Position numbers and translations under genes: made by a program. The notes beneath the pieces were generated by a model. The model did no database searches. It saw only the letters and a list, made by a program, of their open reading frames with translations, and had not been told where the DNA came from. A stretch of DNA of 21,207 nucleotides from an uncultured Mesorhizobium sp. GTDB taxonomy: Bacteria; Pseudomonadota; Alphaproteobacteria; Rhizobiales; Rhizobiaceae. Below, in pieces: positions 12,854 through 21,207 of the stretch. Numbering within the stretch: the stretch's first letter is position 1; every line of letters begins with the position of its first letter. The stretch covers positions 1 through 21,207 of the forward strand of contig CALFXR010000100.1 of the NCBI GenBank assembly GCA_937958475.1, in the 5' to 3' direction.

Positions 12854-14209
12854 TCATCCGGCGATCAACGCCTTCAGCTCACCCACCTTGCGCTCGAGCA
12901 GCGCGGCGTCGCCACGGGTTTCGACGTTGAGCCGCAGCAGCGGCTCGGTGTTGGAGGCGCGGAGATTGAGCCGCCAGTCGTCGAACTCGAGGCTGAGCCC
13001 GTCGATCGTCTCGACCTTCGGGCCGAGGCGCATGTAGGCGTCGGCGACGCGCGCCTGGCTCGCCCCGGCGTCGGCGACGGTGAAGTTGATCTCGCCGGAG
13101 CAGGGATAGGCGGCGATGCGGTCCTCCATGATCCCGGCGAGCGTAGCGCCGCTCTGGCAAACGTCGGCGACGACCACCAGCCAGGCGAGCATGCCCGAAT
13201 CGCAGAAGGCGAAGTCACGGAAATAGTGGTGCGCGCTCATCTCGCCGCCGTAGACGGCATTTTCGGCGCGCATCCTCGCCTTGAAGAAGGCGTGGCCCGT
13301 CGGGCAGACCTTCGCCACGCCGCCGGCCCGCGAAACCCTCTCGATCGTGTTCCAGGTCAGGCGCGGGTCGTAGAGCACGGTGGCGCCCGGTGCGTCGCGC
13401 AGCAGCGTCTCGGCGATCATGCCGACGAGGTAGTAGCCTTCGACGAAGCGGCCGCGATGGTCGTAGAGGAAGCAGCGGTCGAAGTCGCCATCCCAGGCGA
13501 TGCCGAGGTCGGCGCCGTGGTCGATCACCGCCTGCGCCGCCCTGGTCCGCTTCTCGGGGAGCAGCGGATTGGGGATGCCGTTGGGCAGCGCCGGATCGGG
13601 TAGGTGGTCGATCTTCACGAACTCGAACGGCAGATGCGGTTCGAGCAGGTCGATGATCGGCCCGGCGCAGCCGTTGCCGGCGTGGCAGACGATCTTCAGC
13701 GGCTTCAGGTCGCGTCCCGCAACCTGGTTCAGGAGGCGGTCGATGTAGGGGCGGCGGTCGAGGATCGGCGCCAGGCGGCCGCGCGCGGCGTAGCCGGCGA
13801 CCGCCGGCAGCGGATCGTCGGAGAAGACGGCCGCCTCGATCGCCGCCAGCGCGTTGTCGCGGGTCGCGGCCGCCGCGCCCTTCAGCACCATCTTGATGCC
13901 GTTGTAGTCGGCGGGATTGTGGCTCGCGGTGACCATCAGGCCGGCATCGGCGCCGCTGTCGGCGGTGTGGAAATAGACTTCCTCCGTCCCGCACAGGCCG
14001 ACGGGCAGCACGCCGACCCCGGCGTCGAGGAAACCCTGCGCCATCGCCTCGGCGAGCGCCGGGCTGTCCTGGCGCATGTCATGGCCGATCACCACGGCGC
14101 CCGGGGCCAGCACCTTCGCCGTCGCCTTGGCGAAGCGGTAGGCGAAGGGCGCGTTGATCTCGGCCGGGATGCGGCCGCGCAGGTCGTAGGCTTTGAAAGG
14201 CGGTCTCAA
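12854..14209 (-). CDS. Phosphomannomutase/phosphoglucomutase
   Basis: This 451-residue enzyme of the alpha-D-phosphohexomutase family should convert mannose-6-phosphate or glucose-6-phosphate to the 1-phosphate, feeding nucleotide-sugar and polysaccharide synthesis. Key residues: catalytic phosphoserine S96 in TASHNPADYNG, metal-binding D240, D242 and D244 in DGDFDR, sugar-binding GEMSAHH at 322-328, and phosphate-binding RASNTEPLLR at 417-426. No ATG fits in front of the conserved FKAYDLRG; the best start is TTG at 14209 with GGGA 5 bases upstream, while TTG at 14266 lacks a ribosome binding site. The start is therefore less certain than the identity. A GTTAAC box lies at 14259-14264. Confidence 0.9.
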   Translation of the reverse strand: MRPPFKAYDLRGRIPAEINAPFAYRFAKATAKVLAPGAVVIGHDMRQDSPALAEAMAQGFLDAGVGVLPVGLCGTEEVYFHTADSGADAGLMVTASHNPADYNGIKMVLKGAAAATRDNALAAIEAAVFSDDPLPAVAGYAARGRLAPILDRRPYIDRLLNQVAGRDLKPLKIVCHAGNGCAGPIIDLLEPHLPFEFVKIDHLPDPALPNGIPNPLLPEKRTRAAQAVIDHGADLGIAWDGDFDRCFLYDHRGRFVEGYYLVGMIAETLLRDAPGATVLYDPRLTWNTIERVSRAGGVAKVCPTGHAFFKARMRAENAVYGGEMSAHHYFRDFAFCDSGMLAWLVVVADVCQSGATLAGIMEDRIAAYPCSGEINFTVADAGASQARVADAYMRLGPKVETIDGLSLEFDDWRLNLRASNTEPLLRLNVETRGDAALLERKVGELKALIAG

Positions 14210-14313
14210 GGTCGTCCCGGTGGCGATGTCGATCGGTGGCCGAGAATGCCCGAGGCGCGTTAACAAGCCATGCAAGGAGGGGGGTGTGCGCCGGCCGCGC
14301 CGGGCTCCCGTCG
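14210..14313 (-). promoter_or_regulatory. Gap between the second transglutaminase and the phosphohexomutase
   Basis: These 104 bases contain GTTAAC (14259-14264) and a weak 5-base-pair hairpin (14291-14303). The gap is long enough for a separate promoter, so the mutase need not belong to the upstream cluster. Confidence 0.35.
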
Positions 14314-15192
14314 CTATCCGACCGGCACCACGTCGACGGCGTGGCGGATCGCCTGGCCGCCGGTCATCTTCAGCACGCCGACGATCGGCGCGACGTCGCC
14401 GTAGTCGCGGCCGTAGCCGACGGTGATGTGGTCGTTGCCGGCGAGGATGCCGTTGGTCGGGTCGAACTCGCGCCAGCCGGCGTCGCGGCCGCACCAGACC
14501 CTGACCCAGGCGTGCATGGCGTCGGCGCCTTCCAGCCGCGGCTGCCCGACCGGCGGGATGGTGCGCAGGAATCCCGACACGTAGCCGGCCGGCACGCCCA
14601 GCCCGCGCAGCCCGGCGATCATGACGTGGCTGAAGTCCTGGCACACCCCGCTGCGCAGTTGGAAGGCCTCGACGGCCTTGGTCGAGACCGTGGTGGCGTC
14701 GCCGTCGTAGACGAACTCCTCGTGGATCAGCCGGCACAGCGCTTCGGCGAGGCCGAACGTCGACGTCGGCGGCGACAGGCACGCGCGGGCGAAATCGGTG
14801 ATCGCCTCGTCGAGGGGTGCATGGCGGCTGGCCGCGAGGAAATGGTGCGGCGTCTCCGCTCCCAGCGAGCGGACCGCCAGGATCTCCGACCTCAGTTCGC
14901 CGGGCGCTGGCGAGAGGTCGATGCCGGGCTGGGGCCGGGTGACCGTGACGCGGGCGCTCATGCGCACGTCGAGTTCGTCATGGGGATCGCGATAGGCGAT
15001 CGCGGTGACCGGGTTGCCGAAGAAGTCGGCGAAGTCGGAGCGCTCCGCCGGCCGCGGCGCGAAATCGACCGAAGCGGCGACGACGCGCTGCTGCCCGGCC
15101 AGCGTGCGCGGCGCAACGCGCACCTGGTGGCGTCCGCCGCCGACGGGCGCGTCGTAGTCGTAGGAGAGCTTCAGCCTGATGTCGTATTCCAA
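14314..15192 (-). CDS. Transglutaminase-like family protein (small paralogue)
   Basis: This 292-residue protein has the bacterial transglutaminase N-terminal domain (about 1-150, starting with the typical EYDIRLKLSYDY) and a transglutaminase-like cysteine-protease core. The triad is intact: C184 (SGVCQDFSH), H227 (MHAWVRVW) and D244 (EFDPTNG). Such proteins usually act as cysteine peptidases or amidases more often than as cross-linkers. No ATG is available; TTG at 15192 has GGAA 7 bases upstream and places the protein start where relatives begin. An upstream TTG at 15240 is possible. It is the third gene of the cluster, 102 bases after the ATP-grasp/alpha-E gene. The substrate is unknown; the conserved neighbourhood suggests trimming of a ligase product. 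Confidence 0.88.
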   Translation of the reverse strand: MEYDIRLKLSYDYDAPVGGGRHQVRVAPRTLAGQQRVVAASVDFAPRPAERSDFADFFGNPVTAIAYRDPHDELDVRMSARVTVTRPQPGIDLSPAPGELRSEILAVRSLGAETPHHFLAASRHAPLDEAITDFARACLSPPTSTFGLAEALCRLIHEEFVYDGDATTVSTKAVEAFQLRSGVCQDFSHVMIAGLRGLGVPAGYVSGFLRTIPPVGQPRLEGADAMHAWVRVWCGRDAGWREFDPTNGILAGNDHITVGYGRDYGDVAPIVGVLKMTGGQAIRHAVDVVPVG

Positions 15193-15294
15193 GACCGGGT
15201 TCCGCCGCCGAACGTTCGGCCGCACCGTAGGTAGCGGCAAAGCCGGGAAATGGGTAGGGCGCTTCGCACCGCGGCGCGACCGCTTCCGCTCTGT

Positions 15295-17700
15295 TCAGGC
15301 GAAATAGAACCGCGCCAGCTCGTCGTAGACCCTCGACAGCCCGTCGACGAGCCCGTCCAGCGTCTCGGGCGTCAGGTCGGCCGGCTCCCTGACGGCGAGC
15401 GCGGTGTGCAGGCGCAGCACCTCCTTCGTCGCCGCCGTCATGTTGCTCGGCGAGCCGCCGGGCAGAAGCTCGACTTCGCTCTTCAGCCGGTCGAGCTGGA
15501 AGAGCAGCGAGCGCGGGTTGAGCGGGTCGAGCGCCAGAAGGTCGAGCACGGTGCGCCGCCCGGAGCGCACATTGTACTGGCGCCGGTGGGTGAGCACGCT
15601 GTCGCCGATCTCGAGCATCATGTCGAGCGCGCCGTCCGGCGCCGCCTTGGTGGTCAGGCGGCCGAGCGAGCGCGACATCTGGATGCCGCGCTCGATGCGC
15701 CGGCCGATCTCGAGGAAGCGCCAGCCGGTGAAGCGGTACATGTTTTCGTGCAGCAGGCCGGAGAAGCCGGCGAGCTTGCGCAGCAGCACCGTCATGGCGC
15801 GCGTCGCGTCGTCGCCGGGCGTGATCCGCTCCTCGAAGTCGTGGATGGTCTTCGACAGGTCGCGCAGCGCCAGCCAGCCGTCCGGCGAGAAGCGGTCGCG
15901 GATGCGGCCGGCGCTGTAGACGGCGCTGTCGAGCGAAGCCACCAGCGCGTCGGGGATCGCCTCGCCGACGTCGATCCCGTAGGGGGCGAGGCTGTCGCGC
16001 ACATAGGCGAGCAGCGGCAGGTCGGGATCCGACGTCTCGGCCAGCCGCACGTGATAGGCGCGCAGGATGCGCACGGTTTCTTCCGAGCGCTCGACGTAGC
16101 GGCCGAGCCAGAGCAGGTTCTCGGCGGCGCGGCTGGGCAGGCTGCCCGGCACGTTCCGGCGGAATTCCTCGCCTTCGCGCGGCAGCAGCGTGTCCTGCGG
16201 CACCGGCCGGTCGGAGACCACCCAGACGTCGGCCGCCTGGCCGCCGCGCTGCATGGCGATCGCGGTCGGGTCGAGCGAGAAGCCGATGCGGGCGAAGCCG
16301 CCCGGCATCACCGTCCAGCCGTCCGCCGTCCGGGCGAGGTAGACGCGCAGCGTCGCCGGGCGCGGCTCCAGCGAGCCCTGCACGTAGACCGGCGTCGTCG
16401 ACAGCTTCACCGCCTCCTGGGCGACGAGGGAGCCGCCGTCGCGCTCCAGCCTCTCCAGCAGCCCGGCGCGGGCGTCGGCGTCGAGCGCGGAGCCGAGCAC
16501 CGTGGCGCCGTCGTCCTCGAAGGCGAGCCTGGTCGACAGGGCCGGGCCGATCATCATCCGCTCGAAATTGTCGCGCACGTGGCGCCGCTCGCGCGCCTGC
16601 CCGCACCACCACGTCGCGATCGACGGCAACGCCAGTTCCCTGCCGTTCAGGGCCCGCGCGATCGTCGGCAGGAAGGCCAGCAGCGCGCGCGTCTCCAGGA
16701 TGCCCGAGCCCAGCGCGTTGACGACGATCGCCGAGCCGCGGCGCAGCGCCTCGGCCAGGCCGGGCGTGCCGATCCGCGATTCCGGGTTGAACTCGAGCGG
16801 GTCCGAGAACGCCGCGTCGAGACGGCGCCAGAGCACGCCGACCGGCTTCAGGCCCGACACGGTGCGCACCATCAGCCGGCCGCCTGCCACCGTCAGGTCC
16901 TCGCCCTCGAGCAGCATCATGCCGAGATAGCGGGCGATGTAGGCGTGCTCGAAATAGGTCTCGTTGTGGGGGCCGGGCGTCAGGATCGCCGCGCGCGAAC
17001 CTGCGTCCGCCTGCGCCAGCAGCGAGTCGCGGAAGCCGCGGAAGAAGCCGGCCAGGCGGTGGACGTGCATGTCGCCGTAGATGTCGGACAGCGCGCGCGT
17101 CGTCGCGACGCGGTTCTCCAGCGCGAAGCCCGCGCCCGACGGCGCCTGCGTGCGGTCGCCGAGCACCCACCAGTTTCCGTTCGGCCCGCGGCCGAGCTCG
17201 AAGGCGCAGAAATGCAGGAAGCGGCCGCCCGCGGGCTTGGTGCCCACCATCGGCCGCAGGAATTCGGGGCTTGCCGCGACCAGTTCGGCCGGCAGCAGCC
17301 CGTCGCGCACCAGCCGGCCGTCGCCGTAGATGTCGGCGACGATCTCCTCGTAGAGGTCGGCGCGCTCGACCAGGCCGGCGGCGATGCCGTTCCACTCGTC
17401 CTCGGCGATCAGCAGGGGGACGTGCGCCAGCGGCCACTCGCGCTCGATCTCGCCGCGGTGGTCGTAGACCCGGTAGTAGACGCCGGCGTCGCGCAGGTAC
17501 TGGTCGGCGCGGCCAAAGCGGCGCGACAGCTCGTCGACGCCGAGGCGTTCCAGCGCGTCGATGAAGAACGCCCAGGCCGGCCGCGGATTTCCCGCCGCGT
17601 CGACCATCTCGTCGTGGACGCCGGGCACCGGCTGGTAGGCGTCGAGCAGCGGCGCGGCCGGCGGCCGCGCCTGGCTCCGTCCCGAGGGGCGTCGTTCCAC
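15295..17700 (-). CDS. Circularly permuted ATP-grasp / alpha-E domain fusion protein
   Basis: This 801-residue protein joins a circularly permuted type 2 ATP-grasp domain (about 15-510; old names DUF404/DUF407) to an alpha-helical alpha-E domain (about 521-801; DUF403). Hallmarks of the first are DAYQPVPGVHDEM at 20-32, HFCAFELGRGPNGNWWVLGDR at 163-183 with the following TQAPSGAGFALENR, TPGPHNETYFEHAYIARYLG at 241-260 and NALGSGILETRALLAFLP at 328-345. The second begins LPSRAAENLLWLGRYVERSE. ATP-grasp enzymes of this type are predicted carboxylate-amine ligases, probably joining amino acids or peptides. The GTG at 17700, two bases after the upstream stop, has GGGGA 7 bases before it. The frame is open much further upstream only as a shadow of the neighbouring gene. 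Both domains also occur as separate proteins; here they are fused. Confidence 0.92.
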   Translation of the reverse strand: MERRPSGRSQARPPAAPLLDAYQPVPGVHDEMVDAAGNPRPAWAFFIDALERLGVDELSRRFGRADQYLRDAGVYYRVYDHRGEIEREWPLAHVPLLIAEDEWNGIAAGLVERADLYEEIVADIYGDGRLVRDGLLPAELVAASPEFLRPMVGTKPAGGRFLHFCAFELGRGPNGNWWVLGDRTQAPSGAGFALENRVATTRALSDIYGDMHVHRLAGFFRGFRDSLLAQADAGSRAAILTPGPHNETYFEHAYIARYLGMMLLEGEDLTVAGGRLMVRTVSGLKPVGVLWRRLDAAFSDPLEFNPESRIGTPGLAEALRRGSAIVVNALGSGILETRALLAFLPTIARALNGRELALPSIATWWCGQARERRHVRDNFERMMIGPALSTRLAFEDDGATVLGSALDADARAGLLERLERDGGSLVAQEAVKLSTTPVYVQGSLEPRPATLRVYLARTADGWTVMPGGFARIGFSLDPTAIAMQRGGQAADVWVVSDRPVPQDTLLPREGEEFRRNVPGSLPSRAAENLLWLGRYVERSEETVRILRAYHVRLAETSDPDLPLLAYVRDSLAPYGIDVGEAIPDALVASLDSAVYSAGRIRDRFSPDGWLALRDLSKTIHDFEERITPGDDATRAMTVLLRKLAGFSGLLHENMYRFTGWRFLEIGRRIERGIQMSRSLGRLTTKAAPDGALDMMLEIGDSVLTHRRQYNVRSGRRTVLDLLALDPLNPRSLLFQLDRLKSEVELLPGGSPSNMTAATKEVLRLHTALAVREPADLTPETLDGLVDGLSRVYDELARFYFA

Positions 17701-17702
17701 GG

Positions 17703-20700
17703 TCAGATCCCCGCCGGGCGACGCAGGTCGAGCGTCATCGGGAAGTCGGCGGAAGGCTCCTCGTGGGCCAGCGTGAAGGCGCCGCCGGTGTGGTTCATGT
17801 GCTCGAAGCGGGCCAGCCGCCGCGCCTCCGCCTCGTTGGCGTTGACCGGGAAGGTCTCGTAGTTGCGCCCGCCCGGATGGGCGACGTGGTAGACGCAGCC
17901 GCCGACGGAGCGGCCCGACCAGCGGTCGTAGATGTCGAACACCAGCGGCGTGTTCACCGGCAGCACCGGATGCAGGCCGGACGCCGGCTGCCAGGCCTTG
18001 TAGCGCACGCCGGCCACCGCCACCTCGCGGTTGGCGGTCTGGCGCATCGGCACCGGGCGGCCGTTGCAGGCGATGGCGTGGCGCTCCGGGTTGAGCCCCT
18101 CGGTGCGCACCTGCAGGCGCTCGACCGAGGAATCGACGAAACGAACCGTACCGCCGATGGCGCCCTGCTCGCCCATCACGTGCCACGGCTCCAGCGCCTG
18201 GCGCAACTCCAGCTTCACCCCGCCGTATTCGACCTCGCCGCAGAAGGGGAAGCGGAACTCGAGCTGTGCGGCGAACCATTCGGAACGGAAGTCGAAGCCG
18301 CCGGCGCGCAGCTCGGCGAGCACGTCGAGGAAGTCCTGCCAGACGTGGTGCGGCAGCATGAAGCGGTCGTGCAGCGCCGTGCCCCAGCGCACCAGGCGGC
18401 CGCCGAGCGGGTTCTTCCACCGATGCGCGATCAGCGCCCTGACGAGAAGCTGCTGGGCGAGGCTCATGCGCGCGTTGGGCGGCATCTCGAAACCGCGGAA
18501 CTCGACCAGGCCGAGCCGCCCCGTCGGGCCGTCGGGCGAGAACAGCTTGTCGATGCAGATTTCCGAGCGGTGCGTGTTGCCGGTGACGTCGACGAGCAGG
18601 TTGCGGAACAGCCGGTCGACCAGCCAGGGCAGGGGGCTCTCGCCCCTGCCCGGCGCCGGCACCTGCGCCATGGCGATCTCGAGCTCGTAGAGCGAATCGT
18701 GGCGCGCCTCGTCGAAGCGCGGCGCCTGGCTCGTCGGGCCGATGAACAGGCCGGAGAACAGGTAGGACAGCGCGGGGTGGCGCTGCCATTCGAGGATCAG
18801 GCTCTTCAGGAGGTCCGGCCGGCGCAGGAACGGGCTGTCGGCGGGCGTGGCGCCGCCGACCACGACGTGGTTGCCGCCGCCGGTGCCGGTGTGGCGGCCG
18901 TCGATCATGAACTTGTCGGCGCCGAGCCGGCTCTGCCGGGCTTCCTCGTAGATCGCCGCGGTGGTCGCCACGCAGTCCTGCCAGGACGAGGCCGGGTGGA
19001 TGTTGACCTCGATGACGCCGGGGTCCGGCGCGACGCGGATGACGTTGAGGCGCGGGTCGTGCGGCGGCGCGTAGCCCTCGATATGGACCGGCAGGCCGAC
19101 GCGGCGGGCGGCGTTCTCGGCCGCGGCGACGAGCTCCAGATAGTCCTCCAGCGCCTCCACCGGCGGCATGAACACGTTCAGCCGGCCGTCGCGCGGCTCG
19201 ACCGACAGCGCCGTGCGCACCGCGCCGCCGATCTCGCCCAGATGCTGCTCGACGCGGTCCTGCTGGTCGCCGGCGGGCGTGAACGAGGCTTCGGCCTGGC
19301 GGTGCGCCATGGCGTCGGCGCCGGGCTCGTCGGCGAGGATCGCCTCGCGCGGCGGCAGGGGCGGGCGCGGCAGCGAGGGATCCATCGGCACGATGTAGGG
19401 ATATTGCGCCGGCGGCACGTAGGGCAGCGAGCCGAGCGGCAGGCGGTAGCCGACCGGCGAATCGCCGGGCACCAGGAACAGCCGGCCGCGGCGTGTCTTC
19501 CACTTCTCCGAGCGCCAGCGCGGATCAGACGCGGCGGCGTTCCAGCGCTGCACCGGCAGGATGTAGCCCGACGGCACGGTCAGGCCGCGCTCGAAGACGC
19601 GCGTCATGCGGCTGCGCTCCTCGGGGTCTTCCAGCTTCGAGTTCGCCGGGTCGACATTGTCGGGCAGCTTGCCTTCCTTGAGCAGCCACTCGCCGGGATC
19701 CTCGTAGGCCTCGGCGACCATCTCGGCCTCGATGCCGAGTTCGCGGGCGATCTCCGCCGTCAGCTTGCGGGCGTCGGCGGGCGTCGGCTTGCCGCCGGAC
19801 TTCTCCGCCGCGATCAGCGCCGGATCGCGCCACACCGGCTCGCCGTCGCTGCGCCAGTAGAGCGAGAACGTCCAGCGCGGCAGGGTTTCGCCCGGATACC
19901 ACTTGCCCTGGCCGTAATGCAGGAAGCCGCCCGGCGCGAAGCGCTCGCGCAGGCGGCGGATCAGCACGTCGGCCTTCTCGCGCTTGGTCGGGCCGACGGC
20001 GGCCGTGTTCCACTCGGCCGCCTCGAAGTCGTCGATCGAGACGAAGGTCGGCTCGCCGCCCATGGTCAGGCGCACGTCCTCGGCCTTCAGCACGGCGTCG
20101 ACCGCGCCGCCGAGGCGGTCCAGCGCCTCCCAGGATTCGTCGGAGAACGGCTTCGTGATGCGCGGGTGCTCGGCGATGCGGTCGACCCGCATGTCGAAGG
20201 CGAAATCGACGTTGGCGAAGCTCGCCATGCCGGCGATGGGGGCGGCGTTGCGGTAGTGCGGGGTGGCGGCGAGCGGCACATGGCTCTCGCCCGTCAGAAG
20301 CCCCGACGTCGGGTCGAGGCCGATCCAGCCGGCGCCGGGGAGATACACCTCGCACCAGGCATGCAGGTCGGTGAAGTCGACCGCCGTGCCGGCCGGGCCG
20401 TCGAGCGCGACGAGGTCGGGCTTCAGCTGGATCAGGTATCCGGAGACGAAGCGCGCGGCGAGGCCGAGATGGCGCAGCGCCTGGACCAGCAGCCAGGACG
20501 AATCGCGGCACGAGCCCCTGGCGACGCGCAGCGTCTCCTCCGGCGTCTGCACGCCCGTCTCCAGGCGGATGACGTAGCCGACCTCGCGCTGGATGCGGGC
20601 GTTCAGGTCGACGACGAAGTTGACCGTGTTGGTCGGCGTGCGGTCGATCGTCTTCAGGAAGGTGTCGAGCAGCGGCCCCGCCGGCTCGGGCGTGCGGTAG

Positions 20701-21047
20701 ATGGCGAGGTCGGCCCTTATGTCTTCGGGATAGTCGAACGGCCAGGTCTCGGCCTCCGGTTCGACGAAGAAGTCGAACGGGTTGTACACCGTCATGTCGG
20801 CGACGAGGTCGACCTCGATCTTCAGCTCGGTCACCGGCTCGGGAAAGACGAAGCGGGCGAGGAAGTTGCCGTAGGGGTCCTGCTGCAGGTTGACGAAATG
20901 GTTCGACGGGTGGACGCGCAGCGAATGGCTGAGCACCTTCGTGCGCGAATGCGGGGCGGGCCTGAGCCGGATCACCTGCGGCCCCAGCACCACCGGCCGG
21001 TCGTAGCGATAATGGGTCAGGTGGTGGACGGCGGCGAGGATTGCCAT
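17703..21047 (-). CDS. Transglutaminase-like protein with C-terminal DUF2126 domain
   Basis: This 1114-residue protein has a transglutaminase N-terminal domain (about 1-150) and a papain-like transglutaminase core with intact triad C180 (RGSCRDSSW), H229 (LHAWCEVY) and D245 (GLDPTSG). The large remaining part (about 310-1114) is the DUF2126 region. That region carries GVIEVNIHPASSW at 677-689, GRHTGTGGGNHVVVGG at 717-732 and VEFRGFEMPP at 848-857, which recall carboxylate-amine ligases of the glutamine synthetase/GCS type, so a peptide-ligase role is plausible. The ATG at 21047 has GGAG 4 bases upstream, and the protein start (AILAAVHHLTHYRYDRPV) is typical. It is the first gene of a cluster with the ATP-grasp/alpha-E and second transglutaminase genes. 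No signal peptide is seen, so it probably acts in the cytoplasm. The substrate is unknown. Confidence 0.93.
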   Translation of the reverse strand: MAILAAVHHLTHYRYDRPVVLGPQVIRLRPAPHSRTKVLSHSLRVHPSNHFVNLQQDPYGNFLARFVFPEPVTELKIEVDLVADMTVYNPFDFFVEPEAETWPFDYPEDIRADLAIYRTPEPAGPLLDTFLKTIDRTPTNTVNFVVDLNARIQREVGYVIRLETGVQTPEETLRVARGSCRDSSWLLVQALRHLGLAARFVSGYLIQLKPDLVALDGPAGTAVDFTDLHAWCEVYLPGAGWIGLDPTSGLLTGESHVPLAATPHYRNAAPIAGMASFANVDFAFDMRVDRIAEHPRITKPFSDESWEALDRLGGAVDAVLKAEDVRLTMGGEPTFVSIDDFEAAEWNTAAVGPTKREKADVLIRRLRERFAPGGFLHYGQGKWYPGETLPRWTFSLYWRSDGEPVWRDPALIAAEKSGGKPTPADARKLTAEIARELGIEAEMVAEAYEDPGEWLLKEGKLPDNVDPANSKLEDPEERSRMTRVFERGLTVPSGYILPVQRWNAAASDPRWRSEKWKTRRGRLFLVPGDSPVGYRLPLGSLPYVPPAQYPYIVPMDPSLPRPPLPPREAILADEPGADAMAHRQAEASFTPAGDQQDRVEQHLGEIGGAVRTALSVEPRDGRLNVFMPPVEALEDYLELVAAAENAARRVGLPVHIEGYAPPHDPRLNVIRVAPDPGVIEVNIHPASSWQDCVATTAAIYEEARQSRLGADKFMIDGRHTGTGGGNHVVVGGATPADSPFLRRPDLLKSLILEWQRHPALSYLFSGLFIGPTSQAPRFDEARHDSLYELEIAMAQVPAPGRGESPLPWLVDRLFRNLLVDVTGNTHRSEICIDKLFSPDGPTGRLGLVEFRGFEMPPNARMSLAQQLLVRALIAHRWKNPLGGRLVRWGTALHDRFMLPHHVWQDFLDVLAELRAGGFDFRSEWFAAQLEFRFPFCGEVEYGGVKLELRQALEPWHVMGEQGAIGGTVRFVDSSVERLQVRTEGLNPERHAIACNGRPVPMRQTANREVAVAGVRYKAWQPASGLHPVLPVNTPLVFDIYDRWSGRSVGGCVYHVAHPGGRNYETFPVNANEAEARRLARFEHMNHTGGAFTLAHEEPSADFPMTLDLRRPAGI

Positions 21048-21207
21048 GGCGCTCCGGTCATGTCGTGCGTCGGCTTCGGAACCGCCACCTTTTCACAGAT
21101 GCCGGGCATTCTCCAGACCGTTGTTGCACTGCGGAAAACCAGTTTGCGCCCGGCCTCCCGGCCTCGCGTGGCCGTCGTCTTTCATTTTCCCCCTGCGGGA
21201 TGACGAA
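21048..21207 (-). other. Upstream region of the transglutaminase cluster
   Basis: These 160 bases hold no gene I can support. A 30-codon open frame on the minus strand (21093-21185) has a good ribosome-binding sequence (GGGGGA) but no recognisable product. No clear promoter is visible by eye. Confidence 0.4.

Noticed and set aside
14291..14303. Possible terminator hairpin after the second transglutaminase gene
   Set aside because: The stem has only five base pairs and no U-run follows.
17701..19503. 600-codon upstream extension of the ATP-grasp/alpha-E protein
   Set aside because: The extension overlaps the DUF2126 gene in another frame and is Arg/Ala/Pro-rich; the GTG at 17700 has a ribosome binding site and gives the usual N-terminus.
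21093..21185. A 30-codon minus-strand frame with a good ribosome binding site upstream of the DUF2126 gene
   Set aside because: No recognisable product and no conservation data; it could be a leader peptide but a chance frame is as likely.
17763..21203. Very long plus-strand open frame (1146 codons) opposite the DUF2126 gene
   Set aside because: It is an antisense shadow of a GC-rich gene, with His/Arg/Gly-rich low-complexity translation and no recognisable domain.
1..21207. CRISPR arrays, insertion sequences, tRNA and rRNA genes
   Set aside because: I saw no regularly spaced repeats, transposase-like proteins, or tRNA/rRNA-like sequence in the window.

Overview
The window is GC-rich DNA from an alphaproteobacterium, most likely of the order Hyphomicrobiales (rhizobial group). 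The chemotaxis gene order (globin-type soluble receptor, cheS, cheY1, cheA, cheW, cheR, cheB, cheY2, cheD, cheT) is the order I know from Sinorhizobium meliloti. The flagellin is of the short rhizobial type, and GTTAAC/TTAACCAT motifs resembling alphaproteobacterial CtrA half-sites sit in the two motility-gene control regions. I cannot name a genus.

Layout: (1) 41-2026, minus strand: a transmembrane methyl-accepting chemotaxis protein, behind a 378-base control region. (2) 2405-10652, minus strand: a ten-gene chemotaxis operon. Transcription starts at the globin-coupled soluble receptor (10652) and ends at the small CheZ-like protein CheT (2405). Most genes touch or overlap (ATGA or TTGA junctions), and cheR and cheD use TTG starts while cheY2 uses GTG. 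(3) 10653-11075: a 423-base divergent control region. (4) 11076-12005, plus strand: a flagellin gene with a structured leader and a good intrinsic terminator. (5) 12157-12849, plus strand: a cupin-type D-lyxose isomerase, convergent with (6) 12854-14209, minus strand: a phosphomannomutase/phosphoglucomutase. (7) 14314-21047, minus strand: a three-gene cluster of a transglutaminase-DUF2126 protein, a circularly permuted ATP-grasp/alpha-E fusion and a second transglutaminase-like protein. This looks like a peptide-ligase/amidoligase system whose product is unknown.

How the genes work together: the receptors signal through CheW to CheA, which phosphorylates CheY1 (probable phosphate sink) and CheY2 (probable motor regulator). 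CheS and CheT probably speed signal termination, and CheR, CheB and CheD adapt the receptors. The flagellin builds the filament these genes steer. The sugar genes and the amidoligase cluster have no proven link to motility.

The most interesting signals are: a C-terminal hexapeptide shared by the membrane receptor, CheD and CheT (GDWEEF, GDVELF, GDFDLF), which suggests a common docking partner such as CheR; a CheZ-like D-x3-Q motif in CheT; three GTTAAC boxes spaced exactly 51 bases apart upstream of flagellin; a near-identical 19-base element upstream of both receptor genes; and the poorly understood transglutaminase/ATP-grasp/alpha-E cluster, here without an adjacent Anbu protease gene.
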